From assembly GCA_033439765.1 (NCBI GenBank), contig JAULSN010000006.1:2914001-2978000 (forward strand): a DNA stretch of 64,000 bases, in the 5' to 3' direction. Position numbers and translations under genes: made by a program. The notes under the pieces were generated by a model. The model was not told the DNA's origin. It saw nothing but the letters and a program-made list of their open reading frames with translations, and did no database searches. Origin of the DNA: Lasiosphaeria ovina. Its lineage: Eukaryota; Ascomycota; Sordariomycetes; Sordariales; Lasiosphaeriaceae. Below are positions 33,095 through 44,094 of the stretch, in pieces; positions within the stretch are counted from its first letter, which is position 1, and each line of letters begins with the position of its first letter.

Positions 33095-35915
33095 ATGCTC
33101 TGCACCATTTGCGACAACATAACGCTCAAGTCACTAAACCGGCCCCAAGGCTACGAGCACGCACCGTCTTTCCACGCGCTCCGAGAGTCGGCAGAAGATG
33201 GCCTGTGCTCTCTGTGCAGCATTCTATGGGACGCGGTCGAGTCAGAGAGGGCACAGGAGACCAAGCGCAGACAGGAGCTTGGGGAAGCAGACGACGACGA
33301 CGACGACGACGACGACCACAACGTTCAATTCATGGACTATCCGGTCCGGCTATCGGTTGACGGCATGATAAACGAGAATAAGCAGAGACTCGCACGGTCG
33401 TTACGGCGTAGACCTACGTACCACAAGTTCCGCGACCTGTGCACGGCAAAAAAACCAGCTACCCTTGAAGTCTGTTCACTCCAGCCTGATAAATTCCAAG
33501 TAGGCCTGGGGTTGTGTTATCGCGGAGGAGCTTTGCTGTACGGAGAACCCGGTAAGAACTTGTTTCCCCGCCTCGGCTTTGACCATCAAGGAGAAAAAGA
33601 TGGCCGGTAGGTTTACTTACTGATGTGCTCTTGGTTCAGGGATTGATGTCTTTAATGGAGGCCCGTACTCTGGGCGACGCATCTCATCCCATGCCAACTC
33701 GGCGACCTGCTTCAAACTCATCGCCCACTGGATCCGAACTTGCATCACGGAGCATAAGCACTGCCGGAGGGCCGTGTGTCCATCTCGCTGGACGGATGAC
33801 GCAGACACGTGGGCTCGGTCTCCGAGCTACATTTCGAGTACTAGTAACGAGTCGGAGTTATCATCCGATCAGACTAACTCCCTAGGAGATGATGGACAAG
33901 TCGCCGACAACATTCCTGAGCCCGCCCTCTCTGACGACATATCGGACTCGGAAGAAGAATTTGAGAGGCCGCGAAAACGCGCAAAAGTAGTAATTCGACC
34001 GAGCAGCCCGGCAGCAGGAGTTGGGAGTAACTCCAATGGTCCTAGTCCTCAGCCGCGCTTCGGACCAGACTCGGCGATCCAACAAGCAAGCCTAAAGCTC
34101 CTCGCAGATGAGACAGAGGAGCATCTCAAGAAGGTCACCTCGTTGACCAATCGCTCCCCGCTCAGCAAAGGGGTTCTTAGCCGCAAGGAATTCATCCCCC
34201 GCCTCGATCCCAACGGACGAGGGTGGCTTGATAACCTTGACGTCCACGAGTTATACTACCGCAGCGAAGACCTTCGCAGACTCAACAGCACTGATACCAT
34301 CGAAATCAGCAGTGCAGAACCTCAGGCTCCCCTTCTGCCGACGAGATACATCCACGTGGACAGCAACCCGCCCCAACTCCGCATCGCGTCCCCAGACGAG
34401 CGCGGTTTCTACATCGCGCTGAGCCACTGCTGGGGCACTTCACGACCGCTCACCACGACGACAGCGACCCTCCCTAACCGGATGTTTGGGATCCCGCTGT
34501 CAAAAATGCCGCGGACTTTCCGCGACGCGGTGCTCGTGGCGCGCGAGCTCGGGATCGAATATCTCTGGATCGACTCGCTGTGCATCCTGCAGGACTCTGG
34601 GTCTGACTGGGAAATCGAGTCGGCGCGGATGGGCGCCGTGTACGGGAACGCGTTTCTGACCATCAGCGCGGGTGCGGCCGCGGACAGCGAGGAGGGACTC
34701 TTCAAGAAGCGAAGCGTCCCGCCGGGGCCCCCCGTCGAGGTACGTTGCAACGATTCTAACTTCGAGTCCATTTACGTGGATTATATGCCCATCGACACGC
34801 CCTTCGAGGTGCCGCAGGCGACGGACAGCCGGGCGTGGTGTTACCAGGAGATGGCGCTGTCGCCGCGCGTGCTGGTGTACGGCAGAGAAATGCTGGGCTG
34901 GCTGTGCGACAGCGGCACTGATGTCGAGCACGGCGACGTGCGGGAGTACGATGCCAACGAGGACGATGATGATCCGCCGCTGTTGGCCCCAAGGCTAAAC
35001 TTCAATTTCTTGCCCGCCCGCCCAAACCCGCTGGACGACATACCGCCGTCAATAGCTTCGTTGGACCACTATTTATATACGAAGAACAAGGAGGAGCGGT
35101 CCCTCGACACCTGGGCCGCCACCGTCACAGCCTTCACGAAACGCAACCTCACGCACGACAGCGACCGGCTGCCCGCGCTGTCAGGCATTGCACGCGAGCT
35201 TCACCTCCGGGGGACAGACGACGAGTACCTCGCCGGCCTGTGGCGGCGGGACCTCTTTGAGCGGGGCATCTTGTGGGAGGTGGACGTATTCTCCGCTCCC
35301 AAGGGCGCAACGTGGCGCCGCCCGGCCAAGTATCGCGCGCCGTCGTGGTCCTGGGCGAGCATCGAAGGGCCCATACAGATGGCCTTGCGACGTGGGCCAA
35401 AGGACCGCGGCTGGGAGGGACTGGAAAAGAAACACGCGCCCCGTCTCCTGGAGGCCAAGATGGTGACGCCAGGGCAGAACCCCTATGGCGAGGTGACTGG
35501 TGGCTACCTCAAAATCGCGACGTACATGTGGAGCGTCGTGTTGGGCCCGTTTCAGAACAAGGACCACATAAATCCTAAATACCACCTTCGGCCGGACCGG
35601 TGGCAGGATAAGAGACTATTGGAGAGGATGAGGGAGGTGTATATGTATACTCCGGACACCGAGGGTAAGAGGAGGATGGGCCGGTGCTCCATCGACATGC
35701 CGGGTGAGAAGGAGTGGGATACGATGGAGCTGTGGTGGGTGGAGCTGGGTGACGCGTATGCGTATGGCAGCGGTTTGCTGGTCGCAAGAGCGGACGTGGG
35801 AGATGCTTTTGTGAGGGTGGGGACGGCCTGCATTGAAAAAGAAAATCCAACGCATGGGAACTCGGAATACGCAAGGTTTCCGGAGACGCAGATATTGGAG
35901 TTAGTATTGGTCTAA
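33095..35915 (+). CDS. HET domain protein with poly-Asp insertion
   Basis: Exons 33095-33551 and 33640-35915, intron 88 nt; 2733 nt (910 aa). The N-terminus (MLCTICDNI ... GLCSLCSILWDAV) has two CxxC pairs often seen before HET domains. Residues 66-74 are nine aspartates from a GAC repeat. An acidic/basic linker (ISDSEEEFERPRKRAKVVIR) may hold a nuclear signal. The HET domain follows with GFYIALSHCWGTSRPLTTT, LGIEYLWIDSLCILQDSGSDW and GAVYGNAFLTISAGAAADS. The second half has the usual RAPSWSWASIEGPI motif and a beta-rich tail. Splicing joins GEPG to GIDVFNGGPYSGRR. Expected role: incompatibility-type cell death; its activator is unknown. It lies 260 bp downstream of the TPR-array gene on the same strand. 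Confidence 0.92.
33290..33316 (+). repeat. GAC trinucleotide repeat coding for poly-Asp
   Basis: Nine GAC codons in a row inside the HET protein gene. Pure codon repetition suggests replication slippage and possible length variation between strains. Confidence 0.85.
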
Positions 35916-36303
35916 GCTAAAAGGAAAATCGTGGTTGCTGCGGCCCAGATGGTTTCTTGAAGCCCAGTGTATACGTGATATTGCGTCACCACTCAATCTA
36001 GATGGCCTTGACTGTACGAATCTCGGCAAAGTGTGAATCTAAGTCGAGGTTTGTAGGCGAGTAATCCCAACACCTAACCCGAGGTTGAGATGTTGAGCGG
36101 AGGTTAAGTTGGGCTCGCCTGGGGTTGCACTGCCTCGAGAGAAATTTCGCACACAAGAACTTAATACTAGTAGTGCATAGCCACGGCAAGCACACATCTA
36201 TAGTGTGCCAAGGTATTGTTTACAATTTCTAGTGGTTTGATCCCGTGAACTGGACGCGAAACACAGCCCTATAGGTACCTATGCTTATCGTCAACATGGA
36301 CCA
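35916..36303. other. Intergenic region between convergent genes
   Basis: 3' flanks of the HET gene (plus) and the 1208-aa gene (minus). No other feature seen. Confidence 0.4.
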
Positions 36304-39300
36304 TTACTTCTTCTGAACCTGCATCCCTCCCGCCGCCAACTGCAACTTTGCCGCCGTACTGACAAACCCCAGCGCACCCACCAAGAAAAACGCAGACACC
36401 TCCGGGTCAATAACCGACAAGGTGCCAATCTCCAAGACGCCGCCCACGGCACGCATCAAATTTGCCATGGCCACCACCACCTCACTGTCCTTTTCGGTTC
36501 CATCCCACTTGAATATCTGCATCACCAACACCACCGCCCTCGACGTCGCCATCATGGCGCCCGTCACGCGCACATAATCCAGGAAATATTTTCTCGACGG
36601 GCCGCTGCCCAGTCCCGCGCCAACCACCCCGTCCACACACCCCTTGACCACTGTTAAAATCGTTATGACGTCGCTGGCAGCCCCAAGGTCCGTCGACGAC
36701 TGCTGAAAGGCCGGAAACGTGTTGGCCTGGTTGACGATGGCCGTCAACGACCCAAACGCATCCAGCAGCCGCATGGGCGGCGTCGCGGCGGGCGTCAAGC
36801 TGCGCACGTAGTTGATGGTCTTGATGACGGCCATCACATGCCCCGCGAAGCCGGAAGTCAAGTTTGTAATGTACTTGAACTTGCGCAGGTCCTCCGACTC
36901 AGCCTCCCCCGCCAGCCCCGCCGCCAACTTTGACTGTTTCGGTTTGAGCCCCAGCAACGGCGCCATCGTCTTGTAGTCCTTTGCTTTGAGAAGAGCATCC
37001 GTCTTTGCGCCCCTCGGATACGGGTCCTGGTCGGTAGCCAGCTTCACCACGACGGTAATCGGCACCGCGGCCAGCAGACACAGGGCGTCCAACACGGTCA
37101 GCGGCTCCTCCACAAAGAACTCGTACACGCTCGACACCACCGGGATCTCCACCGTGGCATTGGCCAGCCGCTTGAAGCTGTCAATGACCAGCACCACGAG
37201 ATCGAATAACAACCCCACCACCACCGACGCCGACTCCAGCACCACGTCCCCGAGAATGTCCAGCACGTTGATCACCAGCTGCTGCGTCGACATGCTGTAC
37301 GCCTTGTCGATCAGCGCGCGGATCTTGTCCACCGTGGCGCCCAATACGGCCACCTCCTGCTGGGCGGCGGCAAACACCTTGTCCAGCAGCGCCGCGATCT
37401 GGTTCGCCAGCTCGGTGGAAAACGAACCGAACCCGCCAATGTCGAAATCCTCGGCCAGGTCCTCCAGCTGCTGCAGGAACCAGTTGGCCTTGGGGCTGTC
37501 CGAACCGTCGGGCTGGCCGCGCGACGGATCGCCATCCACCCAGGCCGGGGACTGCGTTGTGGTGGCCTGCTTCACCGTCCCGGTGGTCTGGCCGTGCTTG
37601 ACGCCTGTCGCGGCATGCAGGCGGGTTTCCGTGTCGGCAAACACCTGCAGCGCGTCCGCCCGGAGCGTCTTGACTTGGGTGATGGCCAGGTCGATGTGCA
37701 CGTTCACCACGTTCTTCAGCACGTCCTTGGTGCGCTTGATGGCCTTCCACGGAAACAGGTCGTCGAGAAAGTCCTTGAGCGTGTCCCACGCCACCACCAG
37801 CCAGTCCCACACGCGGTCGATCAGCGTGGCTACCGCCGCGATGCAGTCGAGCACCACGTCGTACACCATGTTGCCGATGGTGACCAGCACCTGCCACCCG
37901 GCGTCGATGGCTTTGAACGCGAGCTCCGTCACGGCGTCCCATGCCGAGCCGAGGAAACGGCCGAGGTCGCCGATGGCCGTGCTGATCCAGTCGACGGGGC
38001 TGGAGAGGAGGTTGACATCTGCGGAAAGGGAGGAGGTGGTGTTTTGGCGGTGGCCGAGCTTGGACTTGATGAGCGCGTGGGCGGACTTTTCGTCGTGCAG
38101 CTTGGGGGGTTGGTTGGGGGCGAAGGAAACCGCAAACGCCGTGCTCCGAGAGGTTGACTTGAGGCTAGCCTGCAGTGACTTGCCCTGCGCGCCGTACTTG
38201 GACCCATCGGCGGGCATGTCCCGGTGGGCATCCAGGAGGTTGGTTATGGCGGCCGCCGCGGCTTTCTTGGTGCCCTCGTCCACGCCGTCTGGGAGAAGCG
38301 GCTGCGGCTTGTCGTCCTTGTCGAGGTACGTGGCCTGGGTGAGGCCATCGGCACTTTGAACTTTTTCCAGTCGGCCCATGGCTTTGGTTAGGGGGTCAAC
38401 GGCGAGGGAGGTGGTCTTGCCGTTGGAGTCGGTGGTGGTGACGGTGAAGACGTTGCCCTGGGAAAGGGACGGCGCTTCCTGGACGATCGACAGCGTGCCG
38501 TTCGAGCCGGTCTTGACCGCCACGGGCTTGTCGGGCTGCAGCACGAAATAGTCGCCATTGACAAACATGGTGGTGGCCACCTTGGACGCCACCGTCACGT
38601 CCACCCCGGCTGTGGACGACCCGTCCGTGCTTCGCACAACAACGTGCGACGTGTAGGTGTTGGATTGGTGGTACACCCCAGGCGCGGTTGCGGGCAGGAG
38701 CAAGCGGCGCGTGTTCCAGCATGTGGTGTCGGCGTCCTGGCTCAGGTGATGCAGCTGGTCGTCTCGCGAATGGACAAACAGCATGTGGGCGGGATCCGTG
38801 TCGTTGGTGCCGTTGAGGTAGAAGGCGTAGTTGGTGACGCCGGGGGAGATGCGCACCGGCCTGGTCCACTGCGTGCTGTCGCCCTCGCTGCCCGCCGGGC
38901 ACGACGCCTGCACAAGACTGCCCTGGTAGTTGACGCCCCACACCGACGTGCGCAGGTTGTCGGTGGTGGCTTGCAGGTTGGTCAGACTGCCAAACAGGTC
39001 CTCGTCGACGAGTGTCACGGTCGGGACGATGAGCGTGGCTTGCGCGTCCTCGTCCTGGTTGTCGGGGGTGAATGCGTACAGCCCCTTGGTGCCGCTGGCA
39101 AAGAGGGTAGAGACGCCGGCCTTGTCTAGGATGGAGGTGATGCCCGTTCCTACCACGCCTTTGGGCACAGTGAGGAAGGTCGGAGTCGGGGCCGTGTCAT
39201 CCAGAGCGTCCATTCCGGGGGCGTAGACAAGTGTCTGATTTTTGCCAACAGAACCCAACGTGTAGATGCCAGGATGGTCGTCAACATCCCGGTTGCCGAC

Positions 39301-39930
39301 ACAGCTGGTGACAGTACCGGCTTTGGCGTCCGTGTAGAGGTTCTGCTTCTGCCACTTCGTGGCTCCCGTCTCCGCGTTGAGGTTCACATAGTAGCGTTCA
39401 AGCGGCTTGTTGGCGTTGTTGGGATCTCGGACAATGTCGACGAAGCAATTCTGTGTAAACCCGTCGTTGCCGTCAGGGAGGTTCATGAGGTGGACCTTGG
39501 CAATCTCCAGACGAGATGGTTTGGAATCAGCGTCAAACGGGACAACGTTCCAGGTGAGGTTGGATGCCCAGTCGGCCGCCGTGTTGTTGTGCTCGAGGGA
39601 GACATAGAGAGCATGCTCGCCCTTGATTTCGGCCACCAGCGCTAGGTCAAAGGCCCGAGTGGTGGGATCCTGGGCCAGCGTAAAGTCGACTGCCTTGACC
39701 GCTGCGTTGCCATCAGACACGCGAGACGACAAGTCGATCATGTCCCAGCCCGTTTTCGACTGCTGGACTTCTCGAATGACGTGTAGCTTGTCTTCGGTGC
39801 CGATGGAGAAGAAGAGAGAGTCGCCGTCTGTGCCGTCCGGGGTTCGGAGGGCATCGAACCTCCTTCCTGGGGCCAACAGGCTGCCCCGCTTCTGGTTGAC
39901 CATGAGGTCAGTCTTGGCTGTGATTTCCAT
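36304..39930 (-). CDS. Giant intronless protein: propeller-like N-half and Trp-rich helical C-half
   Basis: A single uninterrupted frame of 1208 aa, unusual in length for an intron-free gene here. Residues about 25-470 contain repeated blocks with a beta-strand, a Gly/Asp turn and a Trp (LFFSIGTEDKLHVIREVQ, ALYVSLEHNNTAADW, ERYYVNLNAETGATKW, LFVHSRDDQLHHLSQ), suggesting a beta-propeller or PLL/tectonin-like lectin fold. Residues about 470-560 read as another beta domain. From about 640 the sequence is helical and rich in Trp and Leu (DWISTAIGDLGRFLGSAWDA, IDRVWDWLVVAWDTLKDFL), with hydrophobic helices (LESASVVVGLLFDLVVLVID; FFLVGALGFVSTAAKL) that could be amphipathic or membrane-inserting. 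There is no signal peptide. It is divergently paired with the gene at 40948, sharing about 1 kb of promoter. Function unknown; a pore-forming or lipid-interacting role is speculation. Confidence 0.8.
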   Translation of the reverse strand: MEITAKTDLMVNQKRGSLLAPGRRFDALRTPDGTDGDSLFFSIGTEDKLHVIREVQQSKTGWDMIDLSSRVSDGNAAVKAVDFTLAQDPTTRAFDLALVAEIKGEHALYVSLEHNNTAADWASNLTWNVVPFDADSKPSRLEIAKVHLMNLPDGNDGFTQNCFVDIVRDPNNANKPLERYYVNLNAETGATKWQKQNLYTDAKAGTVTSCVGNRDVDDHPGIYTLGSVGKNQTLVYAPGMDALDDTAPTPTFLTVPKGVVGTGITSILDKAGVSTLFASGTKGLYAFTPDNQDEDAQATLIVPTVTLVDEDLFGSLTNLQATTDNLRTSVWGVNYQGSLVQASCPAGSEGDSTQWTRPVRISPGVTNYAFYLNGTNDTDPAHMLFVHSRDDQLHHLSQDADTTCWNTRRLLLPATAPGVYHQSNTYTSHVVVRSTDGSSTAGVDVTVASKVATTMFVNGDYFVLQPDKPVAVKTGSNGTLSIVQEAPSLSQGNVFTVTTTDSNGKTTSLAVDPLTKAMGRLEKVQSADGLTQATYLDKDDKPQPLLPDGVDEGTKKAAAAAITNLLDAHRDMPADGSKYGAQGKSLQASLKSTSRSTAFAVSFAPNQPPKLHDEKSAHALIKSKLGHRQNTTSSLSADVNLLSSPVDWISTAIGDLGRFLGSAWDAVTELAFKAIDAGWQVLVTIGNMVYDVVLDCIAAVATLIDRVWDWLVVAWDTLKDFLDDLFPWKAIKRTKDVLKNVVNVHIDLAITQVKTLRADALQVFADTETRLHAATGVKHGQTTGTVKQATTTQSPAWVDGDPSRGQPDGSDSPKANWFLQQLEDLAEDFDIGGFGSFSTELANQIAALLDKVFAAAQQEVAVLGATVDKIRALIDKAYSMSTQQLVINVLDILGDVVLESASVVVGLLFDLVVLVIDSFKRLANATVEIPVVSSVYEFFVEEPLTVLDALCLLAAVPITVVVKLATDQDPYPRGAKTDALLKAKDYKTMAPLLGLKPKQSKLAAGLAGEAESEDLRKFKYITNLTSGFAGHVMAVIKTINYVRSLTPAATPPMRLLDAFGSLTAIVNQANTFPAFQQSSTDLGAASDVITILTVVKGCVDGVVGAGLGSGPSRKYFLDYVRVTGAMMATSRAVVLVMQIFKWDGTEKDSEVVVAMANLMRAVGGVLEIGTLSVIDPEVSAFFLVGALGFVSTAAKLQLAAGGMQVQKK

Positions 39931-40947
39931 GGTGTTTGGCGTAGTTCTGGGTTGTTATAGAGAAGTAATTCGAAAAATAGGAGGTGAAGGACAGTTAAAG
40001 CAGGAGTTGTGTATCTTGACAAGAAGTCGCGGTCTACTGTCGGAATCATGGCTGTGGCACGTCACTTTATCTGTATCTCTGGTCGGTATTCCTTGTGGCG
40101 GTTATGGAAACGGCTAGATGAGAGGCTGTGTCCAAAAGTCATTACCTCCGCCAGATAACGATATACGGTGTTCTTACCTGACGCCAAGAACAAACCATCA
40201 GGCATCAAGGCCTATCAAGAATATGGAAGGCACAAACCCAGCCAATAGTCCTCTGTCCTCGGTTTCATCGCCGTCAAAGTTGTACATACCTAGGTAACAG
40301 GCCATTCACTACCAAGAAAAGCTATTACTTTTGGCTGCAGCTTCCATATTTCTGTCACCAATGGCCACCGGTGGCTTGACTCCAGCTGAGATTCGGCCCG
40401 ACTATCTGCATGCGACCCTGCTGACTTACCAGTTTCAACACGAGTATAACCCCGCATCTCAACCGCCATGCTGCTGTATGGAGCCAAGACATGCAAAGCC
40501 GTTACATGTCAGCAGCGATGCCGTTGCATCAGCCAGCCACGTTCTTTGCGGTTCATTCCAGCTCCAAAGGTGCCGGGTGGCTTGCGCTGTCAATACCCCA
40601 TTCAACGAGATGCTACGCTGTCGTCCAATAGGTTGAGACACTGTTACTTCACCAAAGTTCCAAACCTCACTTTCATCCTATTCAGCTTACCACTGGCGAC
40701 ATGATCGAGCCAGATTTGGTCCTTTCGGTGAGAAAAGACTAGGATTACAAACAACTCGAGCAAGCTGAATCAAACGTCGCTTACTGGCAAACGGCGAGGT
40801 ATTTCGCCGAGTCTTTGGCCCAAAGTGCAGGTAATGAGAGTTGTCCAAATGTAATGAAAAGGGGTTAACAACACCACCCTGATGATAATCTTCAAGTCAT
40901 CAACAAACAAGTTGAACCGCCATACCCCTACCTCTCAAGCAAGTACC
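39931..40947. promoter_or_regulatory. Shared divergent promoter region of the two large intronless genes
   Basis: About 1 kb between the two start codons, with no coding-like frame of its own. It should hold both promoters. No certain TATA box or operator was identified. Confidence 0.45.
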
Positions 40948-42681
40948 ATGGCCGACTCAGCCATTAGCCCGTTCAAGTTCGACTTTGTCGTGGCAACCAC
41001 CTTTGCCAGCATCAACCAGGCTTTCAAAGAATACCTCAGACGGCTGCCCAAGAGCGAACCTATCTCTGTTTGCGTCATCGCTTCTAACCCGCAAAACCAA
41101 ACCGAAATCTCCTTTGAAACGCTCAAGAAAAACACCGGAGTCGATCCATTCAGCATTCCTGACGGAACAGAATGGGGCAAGAGTCCCGACCTGCAAACCC
41201 TCTCAAAGGCCAACTTCTTCTTTGGCATGCGTGGTCAGCTCGCCGCCGGTGCCGCCGACTTCAAAGGCGACGTCCCCATGGCGCTTCTGTCAATCGCCAG
41301 GTCAACCGACAATGCCAGCCGAGTCCAATTTGCTCCTGTGTGGAAGACGTTTGATGTTGTCAGCCTCTACAAAAACACCACCACGGGCAACTGGGAATGG
41401 TCTCACCTTTCCAAGCCCTCAAAGCCCAACGTCGACTGGGTCGTCGGCATTGACGTACCCTTCGCCCGGGATAGTCGCCTCGGTTACGAGCGCTGGAAGC
41501 AAGACACCATGAATGCCCGCACCACGGCGCTGATGGACAAGTTCGGTGCCAAGTACGGCTGGGGCAATGTGCGAGTTCACCGACTGCTCGTCGACATGGC
41601 CAACGCCGACGTTGACAACTTGTTGGTGAATCAAGCTTCCACCTGGGCCGGTCTCCCCGGTCTGGTATTCGTTGCCTTCAAACAGTGGGTTCGGGCACTT
41701 ATGCAAAAGGTCGACGCCAACCTCTTCGTCCTCGGCTTCATGGTAACCGTCCCACCGGTGGTCTCCAACCCCAACGATCCGGGGGCGTTCATCATCGCTG
41801 GCCCCGTCCGTCTGTCCTCCTTCAACGTACGCGTCCAACCCCGACAAAGCGACGCCCTCAACCAAATCGCCACCATCGACTACCAGTGTGTCGCCAACGA
41901 CCTCCCCCAGCCCGCTCCCCAGCGCATCACCTGGGACTGGGTTCCCGACATCAAGACCTCCCAAAGCCACCACGGCATCGTGTCTGTCAGCCGCCAAACC
42001 ATGGCCTACTACCTCCACAAACAACTCGACGCCTTTGCCACAGCCCAGTCCCTCCAACCCAACGTCTACATCGCCGTCAATGGCTACGAATACACCCTCT
42101 CCCTCTCCCCGGGCCAATCCCCAGCGAACGAGGAACGCCCAACCACGGGCACCACCCTCCTCCGCTACACCTCGGACCGGGAGGGGTACGACTCGGGCGG
42201 CCTCGCCGACAATGTCACGCTCCGCGTCAAGTCGCACTACGTGCTCTCGGCCGACTTTGACGCGTCCAACCTCGTCCTCACCCAGACGCGCACCCTCTGG
42301 ATCGACGCCGAGGACTGGGACTCGTCCCGCAAGGGGTACATTTTCGCGCGGTCGCGCAAGGACACGTATTCCTTCGTCGTCGACGCCGACACTGGCGGGG
42401 TCGTGCACGAGCCTGCCGTGGTCGAGACGTTCAGCGCGGGTGCGGAGCCGGCGAGGGGGAACCAAGACCATTTTGAGGAGACGTCGGACTTAAACAACGG
42501 GCTGGACACGCTGGTGGCGCAGGCCGGCCTGAGGGACCCGGCCGGGATGGACGAGTTTGATGTGGATTTCCTGGATGGGCTAGCGTTTCCGGGCATGAAC
42601 GAGTTTAAGTTTGTGAAGCCGGGGTTTGTGGTGTCGGGAGACTTTGTGGCGGGGGTGAATTATCCGGCACCGGAGAAGTAG
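40948..42681 (+). CDS. Intronless 577-aa protein, possibly TULIP/P47-like
   Basis: The frame is open from 40882, but the ATG at 40948 has the better context (TACCATGG) and starts the first protein-like segment (MADSAISPFKFDFVVATTFA). The N-terminus (FDFVVATTFASINQAFKEYL) and the general make-up, long beta-rich segments with helices and no signal peptide or transmembrane part, resemble members of the TULIP superfamily related to Clostridium P47. I rate that resemblance as tentative. TULIP folds bind lipids. Residues about 270-560 include repeated amphipathic strands (AFIIAGPVRLSSFNVRVQP, VTLRVKSHYVLSADFDASNL). Intronless like its divergent neighbour, with strong GC3. The two may act together, since divergent pairs often share regulation. 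Function is not established. Confidence 0.75.
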   Translation: MADSAISPFKFDFVVATTFASINQAFKEYLRRLPKSEPISVCVIASNPQNQTEISFETLKKNTGVDPFSIPDGTEWGKSPDLQTLSKANFFFGMRGQLAAGAADFKGDVPMALLSIARSTDNASRVQFAPVWKTFDVVSLYKNTTTGNWEWSHLSKPSKPNVDWVVGIDVPFARDSRLGYERWKQDTMNARTTALMDKFGAKYGWGNVRVHRLLVDMANADVDNLLVNQASTWAGLPGLVFVAFKQWVRALMQKVDANLFVLGFMVTVPPVVSNPNDPGAFIIAGPVRLSSFNVRVQPRQSDALNQIATIDYQCVANDLPQPAPQRITWDWVPDIKTSQSHHGIVSVSRQTMAYYLHKQLDAFATAQSLQPNVYIAVNGYEYTLSLSPGQSPANEERPTTGTTLLRYTSDREGYDSGGLADNVTLRVKSHYVLSADFDASNLVLTQTRTLWIDAEDWDSSRKGYIFARSRKDTYSFVVDADTGGVVHEPAVVETFSAGAEPARGNQDHFEETSDLNNGLDTLVAQAGLRDPAGMDEFDVDFLDGLAFPGMNEFKFVKPGFVVSGDFVAGVNYPAPEK

Positions 42682-42877
42682 GGCTCAAGGTTGTTGGGTT
42701 TCTTTAGGAGTCTTGAATAAAGAGTCTGATCCTGGAGCGCGAACTCAAAACCAAACTCGACAGTTTAAAGGAAGAGTAACGTTACTGGAAAGTCGGTGCA
42801 TACATTTTACAGCGTAACAAGATAGGCTCTTTGTATTGTTGTCTACACCTGTAGCCCTGACTTATTACCTACTAGTA
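42682..42877. other. 3' flank of the 577-aa gene
   Basis: AATAAA lies at 42716, 35 bp after the stop, which fits a polyadenylation signal. Confidence 0.5.
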
Positions 42878-43230
42878 TCATATCAGCGTCACCTCCTGGG
42901 GTTTCTTGGGCCATCTTCCTTGGAACACCCGACCCCAGTATATTCCAGTCCTGCGATACACACCAGAACCTGCACTTTCTAAAATCAAGATCGCGTCATT
43001 ACCTTGACTTATCCGTAATACGCGCAGGTAGTACCTGTCCTGGGGTTCTGGGAGCCCGGCCTCGAGATCCGCGCGACAGACACCCGGACACCGGTCATAG
43101 GCGCCAGGCACTTTTTCGTGAATCGGGCGCGTGCAATCCCATGTCGCGCCGTCGATAACGCATGCGGTAACGGTAACAACTAACTTCGCAGGGTCATTGC
43201 CGTTAGCGAAGCGTATTTTTGTGCGCTAAT
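42878..43230 (-). pseudogene. Relic of a HET-protein C-terminal tail (tentative)
   Basis: A minus frame open for about 115 residues with no start: FANGNDPAKLVVTVTACVID, then YYLRVLRISQGNDAILILES and GVYRRTGIYWGRVFQGRW, ending QEVTLI-stop. The order (beta strand, then YxLRVLR, then GVYRRTGI) is like the last 100 residues of HET proteins. The frame closes at about 43240, and nothing upstream matches a HET core. Probably a decayed gene end. Confidence 0.35.
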
Positions 43231-44094
43231 TACGTCGCATTCTTCAACCAGGTCCTGGCAGGAAGGACCGCCAACGCGCGTATCAAGGCAGCCCCACGAC
43301 CAGCTGGGCGCCCTGGCAGAGCGCACTGGCGAAGGAAAATACGCTTCCCAGCCAAGTACTTCACAACCAAGCTCTGGGATCCCGTAGCGGACTGTCTTGC
43401 CACTATATTTCTCGATCTCGTTGGCGAGCCCTTCGAGTTACGCTTTGAGCGGTAGTTTCAGTGGGTCTGTTAACGGTGGTTGCTTGTATAGGCAAATGAA
43501 AACGATAGTACTTGGCGGTGGACTGGTGTCCCAAAACTAGGTCCAGGAACGGATCTACATATACCCCATTTTAAATCATGGTAACTATAGCCGGGCCAAA
43601 AATCGCTTCCCTGAACGCACCTCGGCTCAGGGAGGTGCTCACTGTGCCTCACCCTCGGCTCAGGCTCCGCGACTAATCTAAACTTGGTCAGAAAATGTTG
43701 TGGGGGGTGACTATAGAGGTAACCAACCATCTTTAAAGGGATCCCTCTTCAAATGCCAGCAACATGAAGCAGAACCACTGTAATCACCCTCCCCGCACTG
43801 TTTCGCAGCGCGTGTGTGGATTTTCGTGGAAATTTGCTGTCTTAGTCCTGCTAAACACAGGTTAACGCTTACGCGCTACCAACTAGATATTTCCGTATAA
43901 GGCATTCTTACCCTTTTACGTTTTCCTTATAATTAAGCATCTTTTCCCGCTTTTTGACTCTTCTTTGTGTGATATACACTCCTTGGCTTTTCCTATGAAA
44001 CTTGTCCGCTCTTGCTCCCTCGTAATCATCCAGTCTCCTGTCGCCACTCCAAGTCCCAGACCCTTCTCAACTCACCCCACTTGGCACAACCACC
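43231..44094. other. Intergenic region
   Basis: No gene seen. A small hairpin, GCACCTC/GAGGTGC, lies near 43618-43640 (CTCGGCTCAGG occurs twice nearby). 43900-43940 is AT-rich. Confidence 0.4.

Noticed and set aside
36986..38359. 457-aa plus-strand open frame inside the 1208-aa gene
   Set aside because: Antisense shadow: Ser/Thr-rich, no domains, and it is contained within a longer open minus frame.
41419..42471. 350-aa minus-strand frame inside the 577-aa gene
   Set aside because: Gly/Val/Arg-rich antisense of GC3-biased coding sequence; no start context or domain.
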